The notes: generated by a model not told the origin, from the letters alone. 64,000 nt of DNA from an uncultured Christensenella sp. (GCA_910578545.1 CAJTPT010000001.1:439511-503510), one strand, 5' to 3'; numbered from the stretch's first letter, positions 25,151 to 33,881 are shown. A program made the numbers and translations.

Positions 25151-25890
25151 TTACGGTTTGTAACAGAATTTTTTATTTTTCGACGGAATTTTATGCCGAA
25201 TTTGATTTTAATATTACTCAAAAATGACTATTTTGTCGAAAAAAATCTTAATTTACTAAACCGTCGGTTTAGTACCGAATTTTGGTATGCAAAAAATCAG
25301 TCGAGCGCGTTTAAAACCCGTTGGGCGCGCCTTTTCTGTTTGTCATTCCGCGGATATTTTGTCGGCTCATTTTGCGGCGCGAACCGAAATCCCATCTTGT
25401 ATTTTTATCTGACAATCACAATTTACTAAACTGTAAGTTTAGACTTACGCGAGGGCATCAAAGAATTTTGCGATTTTGTCAGAAAAAATAAATGCGTACG
25501 TCGTACTTATCCGGCATGTGATTTCATTTTAAACCGTCGGTTTAGTATTATTCGAGGGTATAGCAAACCTTCGCCTTTTCATTCTAAATTCCGAATAAAA
25601 CCGTTGTACGGTCGTTTCTATTCGTCCGCCACTTTACGACTAAACCTACGGTTTACTTTTGTTATTGGGTATTGAATATGATAAATCTTTTACTCGATAT
25701 TCCGAGTTAAATCGTCGTACATGTTCCGGCGAACCGTCTTTTGCCAATTTTACACTAAACCGTCGGTTTAGTATCGTATTTTGGTATCATAAAACAATAC
25801 TTATTTGTGCGAAATTCCGAATAAAACCGCCGTTTTATCGTTTTTTAAGCGGTAAAAATAAATCGAACCATTACTTTACGGTAAAGGTCC
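25150..25890 (+). repeat. Palindrome array A
   Basis: Five palindromes based on CTAAACCGTCGGTTTAG at 25255-25273, 25425-25443 (CTAAACTGTAAGTTTAG), 25530-25544, 25641-25655 (TAAACCTACGGTTTA) and 25754-25772. Centres are 170, 103, 111 and 115 bp apart. The sequence between them is itself repeated in degenerate form (GAAATTCCGAATAAAACCG). The whole block reappears inverted and diverged at 35.59-36.26 kb. No gene fits here. Confidence 0.85.
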
Positions 25891-25920
25891 GATTTCGATT
25901 TCATTTATTATGATTGGGTT

Positions 25921-26169
25921 CTATTCTTTTTTCTCTTCGTTTTTCTGCTCGATCTGTTCCGTTGCGGACTGCTCGTCGGCGTTCTCCTTTGCTCGGTCCG
26001 TTTCGGTCGGTTGATCGGCGGTCGGCTTTTCTTCCTTGCCTTTTTTCTTCTTTCCGGTAAGAATGATGTACGCGGCGAGCGCGCCGAATATAACTAAGAG
26101 GAAAACCACCCCTATTACGTAATACCAGGGATTGCTCGGATCGTTGAATGCGTTACACAAAAATTCCAT
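25921..26169 (-). CDS. Small single-pass membrane protein with charged tail
   Basis: 82 residues: a short N-terminus, one transmembrane helix (YVIGVVFLLVIFGALAAYII) and a Lys/Glu/Gln-rich cytoplasmic tail (KKKKGKEEKPTADQPTETDR). No family recognised. GAGGTG lies before the ATG. It follows smpB by about 100 bp on the same strand and may be the last gene of the mnmE-smpB operon. Confidence 0.7.
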   Translation of the reverse strand: MEFLCNAFNDPSNPWYYVIGVVFLLVIFGALAAYIILTGKKKKGKEEKPTADQPTETDRAKENADEQSATEQIEQKNEEKKE

Positions 26170-26270
26170 TATACACCTCTGTAGGTTAATTTCGTTGGTT
26201 TCGACCGTTTCAAAAGCCTTGCGGCACGGTTCTATTTGGATTATACTAAATTATTGGCGCTGTTGTCAAG

Positions 26271-26777
26271 CTATCTTCCGCGGATATAGCTTATTTCACG
26301 CTCGGCTGTTCTATTAATATCGCGGTCCTTGATAACCTGTTTTTTCTCGAAGTTCTTCTTGCCTTTGGCGAGCGCAATCTCGATTTTAACAAACCGCCCT
26401 TTAAAATACATTTTGACAGGCACTATTGTAAAACCTTTTTCCGCCGCTTTGGATGCTAGTCGCTTGATTTGCGCTTTGTGCAAGAGCAGTTGTCTTGTTC
26501 GCGCGGGGTCGGGTGCAAACGCGCCGACGTTTTTGTACGGCGTTATTCGGCAATTCTTTAGTACAAGGTTGCCGTGCTCGAAAAAGCAAAAGCTGTCGCG
26601 CAAGGACACGTCGCCGTTTTTGACCGATTTAACCTCGGAACCCTCGAGCGTGATGCCCGCCTCAAAGCTTTCAACAAAAAAGTAATCGAACGCCGCTTTC
26701 TTGTTTACGGCGACGACCTTTTCCTTTACCGCCTTTTCGGCGGCTTTTTTGGTTTTGCGTTCAGTTTTGCTCTTCAT
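26271..26777 (-). CDS. smpB: SsrA-binding protein SmpB
   Basis: Brings tmRNA to stalled ribosomes. 168 residues; the core has DYFFVESFEAGITLEGSEVK, NCRITPYKNVGAFAPDPART and LLLHKAQIKRLASKAAEKGF, and the basic tail ends in RDINRTAEREISYIRGR. About 20 basic residues precede the usual start (MKSKTERKTKKAAEKAVKEK). It begins 1 bp after mnmE; no ssrA gene is seen nearby. Confidence 0.96.
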   Translation of the reverse strand: MKSKTERKTKKAAEKAVKEKVVAVNKKAAFDYFFVESFEAGITLEGSEVKSVKNGDVSLRDSFCFFEHGNLVLKNCRITPYKNVGAFAPDPARTRQLLLHKAQIKRLASKAAEKGFTIVPVKMYFKGRFVKIEIALAKGKKNFEKKQVIKDRDINRTAEREISYIRGR

Positions 26778-26778
26778 A

Positions 26779-28113
26779 CTATTTACCTACGCAGAATCTC
26801 TCGAAAACGGCTGTAATAACGCTTTCATCCGCTTGCTCGCCGTGCAGCTCGGTGATTGCAGAGTACGCTTCGTACAGCAAAGCGGCGATAATTTCCAGTC
26901 CTTCAGCCTTGTTAAGCTCGGTTTTTGCAGCCTTCAGACTGTCCAAACACCGCAAAACGCAATCGTACTGCCTGTGATTGCATATCGCGCCGAAGTCTTT
27001 CGGGCACATATCATACAGCTTTTGCTTGACGGCCGTGATATTTTTTCCCGTTTTGGCGCTTATTTGAAGCATCCCGTTGCCGTCGGTCGCCGAATTATAA
27101 TCGGTTCCGACGTCCGAAACACCGTCGCACTTATTTTTTACCGTAAAACACCGCTTAAACTGCTCGGCTTTGATTTTTGTATCGCAATCGGTAACGATTA
27201 TTACGGCGTCCGCTTGTTCCGCCGCCGCAAGCGCTCGTGTAATTCCTATTTTTTCTACCTTGTCTTGAGCGTCCTCGTTCAGCCCCGCGGTATCGGTTAT
27301 TACGAATTTTCTGCCGTTAAACACGTACTCGCCGTCGAGCGTATCGCGCGTCGTGCCCGCAATATCGGTGACTATTGCTCGGTCGCTGTCGGTCAAAGCG
27401 TTGAGCAAAGTGGATTTTCCCACGTTGGGCGAGCCGATCAGCGCGACTTTAAACCCGTCGTTTATGATTTTTCCGCCTGCAAAACCACCGACTTCCCCTT
27501 CGAGCGTGCCGATTGCCCGATCGATCGAGCCGTAAACGTCGCCTATAACCGCCTTGTCGACCTCGTTGTCCTCCATCTCATCGCTGTAGTGCAGTACCGC
27601 TTCCACCGAGCTCAAGGCGCGTTTAAGTAATTGTTCCACCGCCGATAGCGATTTAAACCCGCCGTCAAACCTTTTGTTGCCGTAAATAAGCTGTTCTGTC
27701 GTTTGCGCGTCGATAATGTCCGCAAGCGCCTCGCACTGCATAAGATCGAGCTTGCCGTTCCCGAATGCGCGCTCGGTAAACTCGCCGCGCTCGGCCTGCC
27801 GCACTCCGTTTTCGTACAAAGTCTTGATAATACAGTCGCAAACGGTCATATTCCCATGAGGATAGAGCTCTACGGTGTCCTCGCCGGTATACGAATTGGG
27901 CGATTTAAACGCCGCAGCCATTAAATGCTCTGTAAACTCGCCGTTCTTAAACGTATTGTATCTTAGCTGTCCGATTTTGAGCGGCTTGCTCAAAAACCGC
28001 TCGAGTAGTTTTATACACCCGTCGCCGCTTATTCTTATTATTGCTACGGCAGACTTCCCGTACGGGGTAGCTAGCGCCGCAATCATATCCTTTTTGTTGT
28101 AGATTATGTTCAT
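26779..28113 (-). CDS. mnmE: tRNA uridine-5-carboxymethylaminomethyl synthesis GTPase MnmE
   Basis: With MnmG it modifies the wobble uridine of certain tRNAs. About 444 residues: N-terminal folate-binding domain (MIAALATPYGKSAVAIIRIS), GTPase with GSPNVGKSTLLNAL (G1), DTAG (G3), NKCD (G4) and SAK (G5), and the C-terminal catalytic motif CVGK. The start is uncertain; the ATG at 28113 gives a normal N-terminus although the ribosome site is weak. mnmG is not next to it, unlike the common mnmE-mnmG-rsmG order. Confidence 0.95.
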   Translation of the reverse strand: MNIIYNKKDMIAALATPYGKSAVAIIRISGDGCIKLLERFLSKPLKIGQLRYNTFKNGEFTEHLMAAAFKSPNSYTGEDTVELYPHGNMTVCDCIIKTLYENGVRQAERGEFTERAFGNGKLDLMQCEALADIIDAQTTEQLIYGNKRFDGGFKSLSAVEQLLKRALSSVEAVLHYSDEMEDNEVDKAVIGDVYGSIDRAIGTLEGEVGGFAGGKIINDGFKVALIGSPNVGKSTLLNALTDSDRAIVTDIAGTTRDTLDGEYVFNGRKFVITDTAGLNEDAQDKVEKIGITRALAAAEQADAVIIVTDCDTKIKAEQFKRCFTVKNKCDGVSDVGTDYNSATDGNGMLQISAKTGKNITAVKQKLYDMCPKDFGAICNHRQYDCVLRCLDSLKAAKTELNKAEGLEIIAALLYEAYSAITELHGEQADESVITAVFERFCVGK

Positions 28114-28400
28114 AAGATTTCGACTTTTTGTAGATAAACGTGTTTTTGAGTGGGATTTTTTCCGATTTTTTCCTCTCGGTTTGACGGCTTTGATCAATCT
28201 TTTGAGTTATCTTCGGGATCTATACATAGTTATGCAAAAGGACTGACGTTTTTGTTTACATATGTTTTTAAAATAACACCACTGTCTTTTGACTTTTGTA
28301 TGGAGTTTAGGCACTATATATTGTGCTTATTGGGGTTATCGACATTTATACACGGTTTATTATTATCATTACTAAATAAATATAATATATAACACAACAC

Positions 28401-29057
28401 TTACCGTTTGGCGTAGATGAATAATCGGCGTGCTATGTCTGTATTGGGTAAGGTGTAATCCTGTAGCTCTACAAGCTTGACGTTTAACTTGATTTCCGTT
28501 TTTTGTAAAGCCGGATTTTCCGATTGCGATTTGTAAAGAACGATTTTTCCGCCTGGCTTTGTAAGCGGCGCGCAGTATTGCAGAACTTTATCGGTATCGG
28601 CTACCGCCCTGGCGCACACCGTATCAAATTGTTTGCCTTGCTTTGCTAAGTCCTCGGCGCGAATGTGGCACGGTGTAATATTCTGTACGAGCTTACTGTC
28701 GACGCAGTTTTTTATAAGAGTGAGCTTTTTTCCCACGCTTTCTATGCCGAAAAAGCTAAGACCCGTTGCTATTGCGAGCGGAAGACAGGGGAACCCGCCC
28801 CCGCAGCCGACGTCGGCGCACTCGCCGTCGAAGTGTTTGTATGGATACAACGCGTCCAAATAGTGCTTTATGTACACGTCGTCCTCGGTGCGAAGCGCCG
28901 AAATATTGATAACCGCGTTTACGGAAAAGTACAGCTTGGTCAGTTTTTTGATTTTTTGCTTGAGGTCTTCTGCCGTGTTCGGAAAGTTTTCCTCTAAAAA
29001 TCTGAATAAAATCTGTTTTCCGTTTTGATTTATGCTGTTTTGCTGTGTGTTGTTCAT
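28401..29057 (-). CDS. rsmG: 16S rRNA (guanine-N7)-methyltransferase RsmG
   Basis: Methylates G527 of 16S rRNA. 218 residues with the S-adenosylmethionine loop DVGCGGGFPCLPLAIATGLS, the IESVGKKLTLI strand and CARAVADTDKVLQYCAPLTK. It starts 2 bp after lepB and is probably cotranscribed. A 287-bp gap without a gene separates it from mnmE. Confidence 0.95.
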   Translation of the reverse strand: MNNTQQNSINQNGKQILFRFLEENFPNTAEDLKQKIKKLTKLYFSVNAVINISALRTEDDVYIKHYLDALYPYKHFDGECADVGCGGGFPCLPLAIATGLSFFGIESVGKKLTLIKNCVDSKLVQNITPCHIRAEDLAKQGKQFDTVCARAVADTDKVLQYCAPLTKPGGKIVLYKSQSENPALQKTEIKLNVKLVELQDYTLPNTDIARRLFIYAKR

Positions 29058-29059
29058 GA

Positions 29060-29698
29060 TTAATATACGACAGCGAGCACTTTGGAAGTTACTTTTTCCA
29101 TCGGCATTGCGCCGTAGTGCCTTGAATCGTTTGATATGTTGCGATTGTCGCCCAAAAAGTAGACGTAACCGTTGGGAACGTTGATTATATATTCTTCGTA
29201 CTCTTCGGCAATATCATCGATTTCGTATGATTCAAACTCGTATCTGTACGGCAAAATCTTAGTGTTTTCGTAGATGTTGGGCAGATTGTTTTTCATTTTT
29301 TCTTTGATATACGGCTCGTTCCGCAAAACAAAGCGCTTCGAGCCCGCTTTGCAGATGTATAAGTCGACAAGCTTGCCGTCCTTACTCGCCATATACAGAA
29401 TTCTGTCGCCTCCCAACCCTATAACGCGCTTGATTACAGTGTGTTCTTTTTCCGTATTAGAGGTATTAATAGTAACTATGTCGCCGCGCGATATGCTGTA
29501 GCCTTTGCGCTGAATAAAACAGTACTGCTTGTCGTGAATCGTGTTTTCCATGCTTTCCCCGCTTACCGGTATAAACGCGAAAAAAAAGAAAAAGCATATG
29601 AATGCCGTAAGCATTATTATGACAAAATTCATCGACCAATTATTGCCGCTGTCGCGGCCGTCAAGCAGAAGCTCCCCTGTGTTGATTTTAGTTATCAT
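29060..29698 (-). CDS. lepB: Signal peptidase I
   Basis: Cleaves signal peptides of secreted proteins on the outer face of the membrane. 212 residues with one N-terminal helix (MNFVIIMLTAFICFFFFFAF), the catalytic Ser in PVSGESMENTI, the catalytic Lys in TVIKRVIGLGGD and the GDNRNISNDSRHYG box. Placed 1 bp after the hydrolase-fold gene and 2 bp before rsmG. Confidence 0.95.
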   Translation of the reverse strand: MITKINTGELLLDGRDSGNNWSMNFVIIMLTAFICFFFFFAFIPVSGESMENTIHDKQYCFIQRKGYSISRGDIVTINTSNTEKEHTVIKRVIGLGGDRILYMASKDGKLVDLYICKAGSKRFVLRNEPYIKEKMKNNLPNIYENTKILPYRYEFESYEIDDIAEEYEEYIINVPNGYVYFLGDNRNISNDSRHYGAMPMEKVTSKVLAVVY

Positions 29699-29699
29699 T

Positions 29700-31271
29700 T
29701 TATATCCAAAGCACCGAACCTAATATGAATTGCTCGTCCGAGCTGAATTCCAAAATACAAATCTGCGACCAGTCCAAAAGCGTGCCCGCAGGACTTTTAA
29801 AGTTCATATGCGTAAGGGATAGCTTGCTCCAATCATCTTCCGATTTGATTTCCGTCGAGTAGCTGTACGTGTTGGTTTTGTCTGCAACGGAAACCGTTAT
29901 TACTTGAGGTTTTCCGCAAATCATTGCCTGAAGCATTGTGTCGGCGTCCACCTTAAACAGAGGATCGCCCAGCTTAAATGATACGAGAGATTTTGAAGTC
30001 GTTGTTACACCTTCTATATCGTACGGACCTTTGGCGATGTTTATTTCTCCGCCGTCGCGGGTAGTCCAGCCGTCCTTGCCCATGCTTCCGTCGTATATTT
30101 TTCTGTGGCTTACGCCCGGCCGTTCCTTTATGCCGAGATTTTTCGGAACTATTGTAATCAAATCGGATGTTTGTACGTTACCGTCATCGGTAATGAGATT
30201 GGCAAAAGCGTGTAACGGCTTATTCTCGTTGCAAACGTTTACTTTGCACATATATTTTCCGCCGCCCAGGCTCAGTACGGGCAAGTTCATCCAGTTACGG
30301 AACCGTACATCCTCAATACCAAACGACACAAAAAGGTCGAGCCTTGTTTGAACTTGTATGTTTTCGGTTTCCGGAACTTTTATGTTGAAGTACAGGCTTC
30401 CTTCCGAGTTGGATGCGGTTATCTCCGGACGTGGAATTACGTCTTTATTTTCGGATATTCCCGTTAAAAAGTTGTTCAGCTCGTTGTATACCGATTTAAT
30501 ACCGAGTGAAAAACCGCGTTCGACTATGCGGAAGCATTTGAGCGATTCAGTGTTTTCGGCAAGCTCGGACATATCGTCGAGCGACCCGTCGGCGTCGTTG
30601 GAAGCAACAGCCATAAACATCGGTATCTTGCTAATCGTAGCGTATGCACTGTTATCGAGCGAGGCGTGATAGTTGATAAGCGAGTTGCCGCAACCTTCGA
30701 CCGTCGGGATTATATTAAGAAGGGTTGCGCAGGCAGTCAGCCCGTCGTCGAAGCATGCAAGCTTGTAAACGGTTGTTCCGCCAAGCCCCATCCCGAGCGC
30801 GTAAATATTGGCGTTAGGGTAAAGAGTTTTTAACAGACTTACAGTTCTGCGCGCAAGGCACGTCCAAATATACCAATTATTACTGCCCGATTCGGGTACC
30901 GAAAATACTCGGGAATCCCCTACTGTGCAGTTGGATAACGACGCGGGGTACAATGTGTGTCTGCCGTTTTCCGAAGATCCTTTGTAATCCATTACCGCTA
31001 CGGTGTAGCCAAAGCCGATAAGCGTATCTATAAGTATTTTGTCCTGTTCGTCATTGTAGTCGGACAGGTACAGAACGATTCCCTTGCACGTAGGCGCTTC
31101 CGTGATTTTTACGAAGGTGCGCACCCGCCCGTCAACTGTGGTATAGCCGTCAAAGTAGTATTCCTTGACATTCGCCCCGTTTTCGGTTTTAGGCGAAAGG
31201 CTCGACTCGTTCAGCGGCAAAGCCGAAACATCGTAATCCTTCCATAAGGTGATAGGACTTGTAATATCCAC
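29700..31271 (-). CDS. Alpha/beta-hydrolase-fold protein lacking the nucleophile serine
   Basis: 523 residues, no signal peptide. Residues about 60-270 look like an acetyl-xylan-esterase/S9-type alpha/beta hydrolase (KGIVLYLSDYNDEQDKILID; GFGYTVAVMDYKGSSENGRH). The nucleophile elbow reads YALGMGLGGTTVYKLACF, so the expected G-x-S-x-G has Gly where Ser should be. The second half contains beta-rich sequence of unknown type. It may be a binding or scaffolding protein rather than an enzyme. GTG start with GGGAG upstream; first gene of the lepB-rsmG operon. Confidence 0.65.
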   Translation of the reverse strand: MDITSPITLWKDYDVSALPLNESSLSPKTENGANVKEYYFDGYTTVDGRVRTFVKITEAPTCKGIVLYLSDYNDEQDKILIDTLIGFGYTVAVMDYKGSSENGRHTLYPASLSNCTVGDSRVFSVPESGSNNWYIWTCLARRTVSLLKTLYPNANIYALGMGLGGTTVYKLACFDDGLTACATLLNIIPTVEGCGNSLINYHASLDNSAYATISKIPMFMAVASNDADGSLDDMSELAENTESLKCFRIVERGFSLGIKSVYNELNNFLTGISENKDVIPRPEITASNSEGSLYFNIKVPETENIQVQTRLDLFVSFGIEDVRFRNWMNLPVLSLGGGKYMCKVNVCNENKPLHAFANLITDDGNVQTSDLITIVPKNLGIKERPGVSHRKIYDGSMGKDGWTTRDGGEINIAKGPYDIEGVTTTSKSLVSFKLGDPLFKVDADTMLQAMICGKPQVITVSVADKTNTYSYSTEIKSEDDWSKLSLTHMNFKSPAGTLLDWSQICILEFSSDEQFILGSVLWI

Positions 31272-31300
31272 GGTATTTCTCCCGAAATTAATTCTATAAT

Positions 31301-31329
31301 AGTATATATTATATTGTTAGCTTTGTCAA
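31301..31329 (-). promoter_or_regulatory. Promoter of the hydrolase-lepB-rsmG operon
   Basis: TTGACA (31329-31324), 17-bp spacer, TATACT (31306-31301), about 30 bp before the GTG start. Confidence 0.8.
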
Positions 31330-31387
31330 GTCGGATAACCCCGCATTTTTTGTCACAATTAAACCTATACGGGATACATTGCTACAG

Positions 31388-31427
31388 CCGTTATTTATTC
31401 GCTTTTACCGTTATTTGTGCGCTTTTA
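31388..31427 (+). repeat. 20-bp tandem direct repeat upstream of parB
   Basis: CCGTTATTTATTCGCTTTTA followed at once by CCGTTATTTGTGCGCTTTTA, 18 of 20 identical, ending 1 bp before the -35 box of parB. Position suggests a regulator-binding site. Confidence 0.75.
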
Positions 31428-31428
31428 C

Positions 31429-31457
31429 TTGACATTTTTTACTGCGCCATATATACT
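31429..31457 (+). promoter_or_regulatory. Promoter of parB
   Basis: TTGACA, 17-bp spacer, TATACT. The parB ATG is 26 nt downstream. Confidence 0.85.
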
Positions 31458-31483
31458 ATACAAAAAACGGAGTTGCAATAATT

Positions 31484-32368
31484 ATGGCACCTATAAGAAA
31501 AGGCGGCCTTGGAAGAGGCCTTGGAGCACTGCTCAGCGATATCGAAGAAGAATCGGTTATCGGCACCACCGAAAGCTCGGAAATGTTGCTTGCCGATATC
31601 GAGCCCAACGTCGATCAGCCTCGTAAGCAATTTGACGACGATGCGCTTTCGGCTCTTATCGAAAGTATTAAAATCCACGGTGTTATCACGCCGCTAATCG
31701 TCACCCCCCTACCCAACGGCAAATATATGATTATTGCGGGCGAACGCCGTTATCGTGCCGCGACCGCCGCAGGGTTAGTGACCGTTCCCGTTTGCGTACG
31801 TGAGTGCACTCAAGTTCAAATCGACGAGCTTTCGCTTATAGAAAATATTCAACGCGAAGATCTTAACCCAATGGAAGTCGCGCGAGCTATCCGCAAGCTT
31901 ATGGACGACTATGGCTATACCCAAGAGCAAGCCGCAGAGCGTATCGGAAAAGCCCGCCCCACCGTTGCAAACCTTTTACGCCTTATGGAATTATCGGAGC
32001 CTGTGCAAAAGATGATTGAAGGCGGACACCTTTCGGCAGGACATGCGCGTTGCCTTGTAGGTATAGCAGATAAGGACATGCAGTGGGATTTGGCTCAAAA
32101 AGCGCGTGACGACAGAATGAGCGTGCGCGACTTTGAAAAGCTTGTCAAAAACATTCTTAACCCCAAAAAGCCCGCCGAGCCGCAAAAGCAGAGTCTCGAA
32201 CTGCGCGACATGATAGTGCGCATGCAACGCACTTTCGGCACTAAAGTATCGCTTTTAGGTAACGATAAGAAGGGGCGCATATTCATAGACTACTACACTG
32301 CCGACGATTTGGCGCGGTTAGAGAATATGTTAGCTTACCTTGAAAGCAACTACAGTAAGAAGGATTAA
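31484..32368 (+). CDS. parB: Chromosome partitioning protein ParB (Spo0J type), without adjacent parA
   Basis: A CTP-dependent DNA clamp that loads at parS and helps organise and separate origins. 294 residues: basic N-terminus (KGGLGRGLGALLSD), IEPNVDQPRKQFDDDALSAL, the CTP-binding box GERRYRAA, ENIQREDLNP, the helix-turn-helix YTQEQAAERIGKARPTVANL and a C-terminal dimerisation region. No soj/parA gene is next to it; the neighbours are the hydrolase operon (divergent) and a ferritin-like gene (convergent). Three parS sites begin at the base after its stop codon. Confidence 0.96.
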   Translation: MAPIRKGGLGRGLGALLSDIEEESVIGTTESSEMLLADIEPNVDQPRKQFDDDALSALIESIKIHGVITPLIVTPLPNGKYMIIAGERRYRAATAAGLVTVPVCVRECTQVQIDELSLIENIQREDLNPMEVARAIRKLMDDYGYTQEQAAERIGKARPTVANLLRLMELSEPVQKMIEGGHLSAGHARCLVGIADKDMQWDLAQKARDDRMSVRDFEKLVKNILNPKKPAEPQKQSLELRDMIVRMQRTFGTKVSLLGNDKKGRIFIDYYTADDLARLENMLAYLESNYSKKD

Positions 32369-32384
32369 TGTTTCACGTGAAACA
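32369..32384. promoter_or_regulatory. parS site 1
   Basis: TGTTTCACGTGAAACA, a perfect 16-bp parS palindrome, starting at the base after the parB stop codon. Confidence 0.95.
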
Positions 32385-32406
32385 ATATTAACGGTAAATT
32401 TATAAA

Positions 32407-32422
32407 CGTTTCACGTGAAACA
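32407..32422. promoter_or_regulatory. parS site 2
   Basis: CGTTTCACGTGAAACA, one mismatch from site 1, exactly 38 bp downstream of it. Confidence 0.93.
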
Positions 32423-32444
32423 TTCCGTCAGAACGGTAAAATAT

Positions 32445-32460
32445 TGTTTTACGTGAAACA
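32445..32460. promoter_or_regulatory. parS site 3
   Basis: TGTTTTACGTGAAACA, one mismatch, exactly 38 bp after site 2. Confidence 0.92.
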
Positions 32461-32497
32461 TAAAAACCCCTCCGCAAATGTCGGAGGGGTTTTTATG
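32461..32497. terminator. Bidirectional terminator between parB and the ferritin-like gene
   Basis: AAAAACCCCTCCG - CAAATGT - CGGAGGGGTTTTT, a perfect 13-bp stem with A and T tracts on both sides, placed between convergent genes directly after the parS cluster. Confidence 0.95.
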
Positions 32498-32512
32498 TGC
32501 GGCGTAGTGTTT

Positions 32513-33772
32513 TTACTGTTGTTTTTTGCGTCCAAGGTTTATGTTATCCTCTTTGCGGTTGCGCAGTGATTTTACGGGGTGTTCTGCTACAGTAAAGCGG
32601 TAATCCTCGCCGAATTCCGCAATAAAGCTGTCTATTACCTTGTGGCTCGCAACTGCCGACGGGGTTTTGTTTACTGCGTTGTTGTATTTAAAGTATTCAT
32701 AATCGTCGGGAACGTTGGTTATATCGGTGTATTCTTCGAGCACGGCGGTGTTGTTTACTGTGTTTTTTAGAATGTTGCGAATGTAGTGCTTGTTCTTTTC
32801 GCAGTTGTCGTTAAACGTGAGCAGTGCGGGAAATTCTGCGTTAGGGATAACCTGCGCCCATTCTTTGCCTTCGTATTTTTTGAGCAGTTCGGCGGCGTAG
32901 TGTAGGTGTGCAAGCTCTTGCTCGAAGTGCGACGTCCAAATCTTTTTGGCAACGTCGTGCGTTTCCTCGCTCATCGCCGAGTAGTAAAGGTAGCACTCGC
33001 AGTATTCGTGCATCAAAAGGCACTCGAGCCATGTCGCGGTGGAGTCCATAAGCGACTCGTACTGCGATACGTGCTGTTCTTCTATCATGCCAATCTCTAA
33101 AAACAGCTTGCGACCTATGTCTGAAGTGGGGTAAAAAGTGCCGGCATTCATATAGAAGTTCATTGTCTGTTGTTCCGCGGCGGTAATAATCATTGTGCGG
33201 AGCTTTGTTGCGAGCGGCGCGTCGGGCGCTATTGGGCGGCGTATGTCGTCAAACGGGTGGCGGTGCTCGGAAATTGTGGGGCGCCCGGGCATAATTTCGG
33301 TATAGCTTCCAACCAGCTTTTCCCCTTTTATACCGTGCTCCATTTCCAAAAGGTCACTAAAGCGGTACAGATGGTCAAAGTCTTCGAGCAGTGCAAAGTC
33401 GAGCGCGGCTTTAACATACTTGTTTTTTTCAGTCTGCGCAAGCACTGCCGTCAAGTCGACCGCAAGTTGTTCGTACGATATTGTAGTTTCAAGCACTGTT
33501 TCGTCTTTCGGCTTGAAGTACGAAATGCGCTTTTGCTGTTGCTGTTCGAGCTTGCGCAGGAATGCTACGTCGCGGCGCAGGTTGTTGTCTACGGTATGAC
33601 GGGATAGCTGATGCATAAACCAGTTTTCTTCAAACTCGGCGCCGTTAAGAAGAATTGTGCGCACTTTTGTGTATGCGTCTGTTTCGTTTTTGTCGTAAGC
33701 GGTGGGATAAAGCTTTCGCCAATCCCCTACGCATCTTTCGATCTTGCATGGTTTTTCGTTAAATGGATTCAT
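32513..33772 (-). CDS. Ferritin-like (rubrerythrin-fold) protein, function unknown
   Basis: 419 residues. Several long helices carry the E-x-x-H pattern of di-iron ferritin-like proteins: ALLEDFDHLYRFSDLLEMEH, AAEQQTMNFYMNAG, EIGMIEEQHVSQYESL, LLMHEYCECYLYYSAM and HFEQELAHLHYAAELL. No rubredoxin zinc domain and no signal peptide. Much larger than rubrerythrin. A role in oxygen or iron handling is possible by fold only. Strong GGAGG before the ATG; single gene, divergent from the phospholipase-D-like gene. Confidence 0.7.
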   Translation of the reverse strand: MNPFNEKPCKIERCVGDWRKLYPTAYDKNETDAYTKVRTILLNGAEFEENWFMHQLSRHTVDNNLRRDVAFLRKLEQQQQKRISYFKPKDETVLETTISYEQLAVDLTAVLAQTEKNKYVKAALDFALLEDFDHLYRFSDLLEMEHGIKGEKLVGSYTEIMPGRPTISEHRHPFDDIRRPIAPDAPLATKLRTMIITAAEQQTMNFYMNAGTFYPTSDIGRKLFLEIGMIEEQHVSQYESLMDSTATWLECLLMHEYCECYLYYSAMSEETHDVAKKIWTSHFEQELAHLHYAAELLKKYEGKEWAQVIPNAEFPALLTFNDNCEKNKHYIRNILKNTVNNTAVLEEYTDITNVPDDYEYFKYNNAVNKTPSAVASHKVIDSFIAEFGEDYRFTVAEHPVKSLRNRKEDNINLGRKKQQ

Positions 33773-33845
33773 TGTTTAACCTCCGTACTGCGATTATTGG
33801 CAATATAAACAGCTTTTAAACTATTGATAAATCGAAAAAAAACAG

Positions 33846-33875
33846 TTGCAATTTGTTTTATAAAAATGCTACAAT
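33846..33875 (+). promoter_or_regulatory. Promoter of the phospholipase-D-like gene, apparently leaderless
   Basis: TTGCAA (33846-33851), 18-bp spacer, TACAAT (33870-33875). Only six bases (ATTATC) separate the -10 box from the GTG start codon, and no ribosome site precedes it. Confidence 0.7.
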
Positions 33876-33881
33876 ATTATC

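Noticed and set aside
25150..25890. Reading array A as a CRISPR array
   Set aside because: Repeats are palindromes in long degenerate units with similar, not unique, sequences between them, and there are no cas genes.
26170..26270. Possible tmRNA (ssrA) next to smpB
   Set aside because: The gap is only about 100 bp and has no tRNA-like acceptor or tag sequence.
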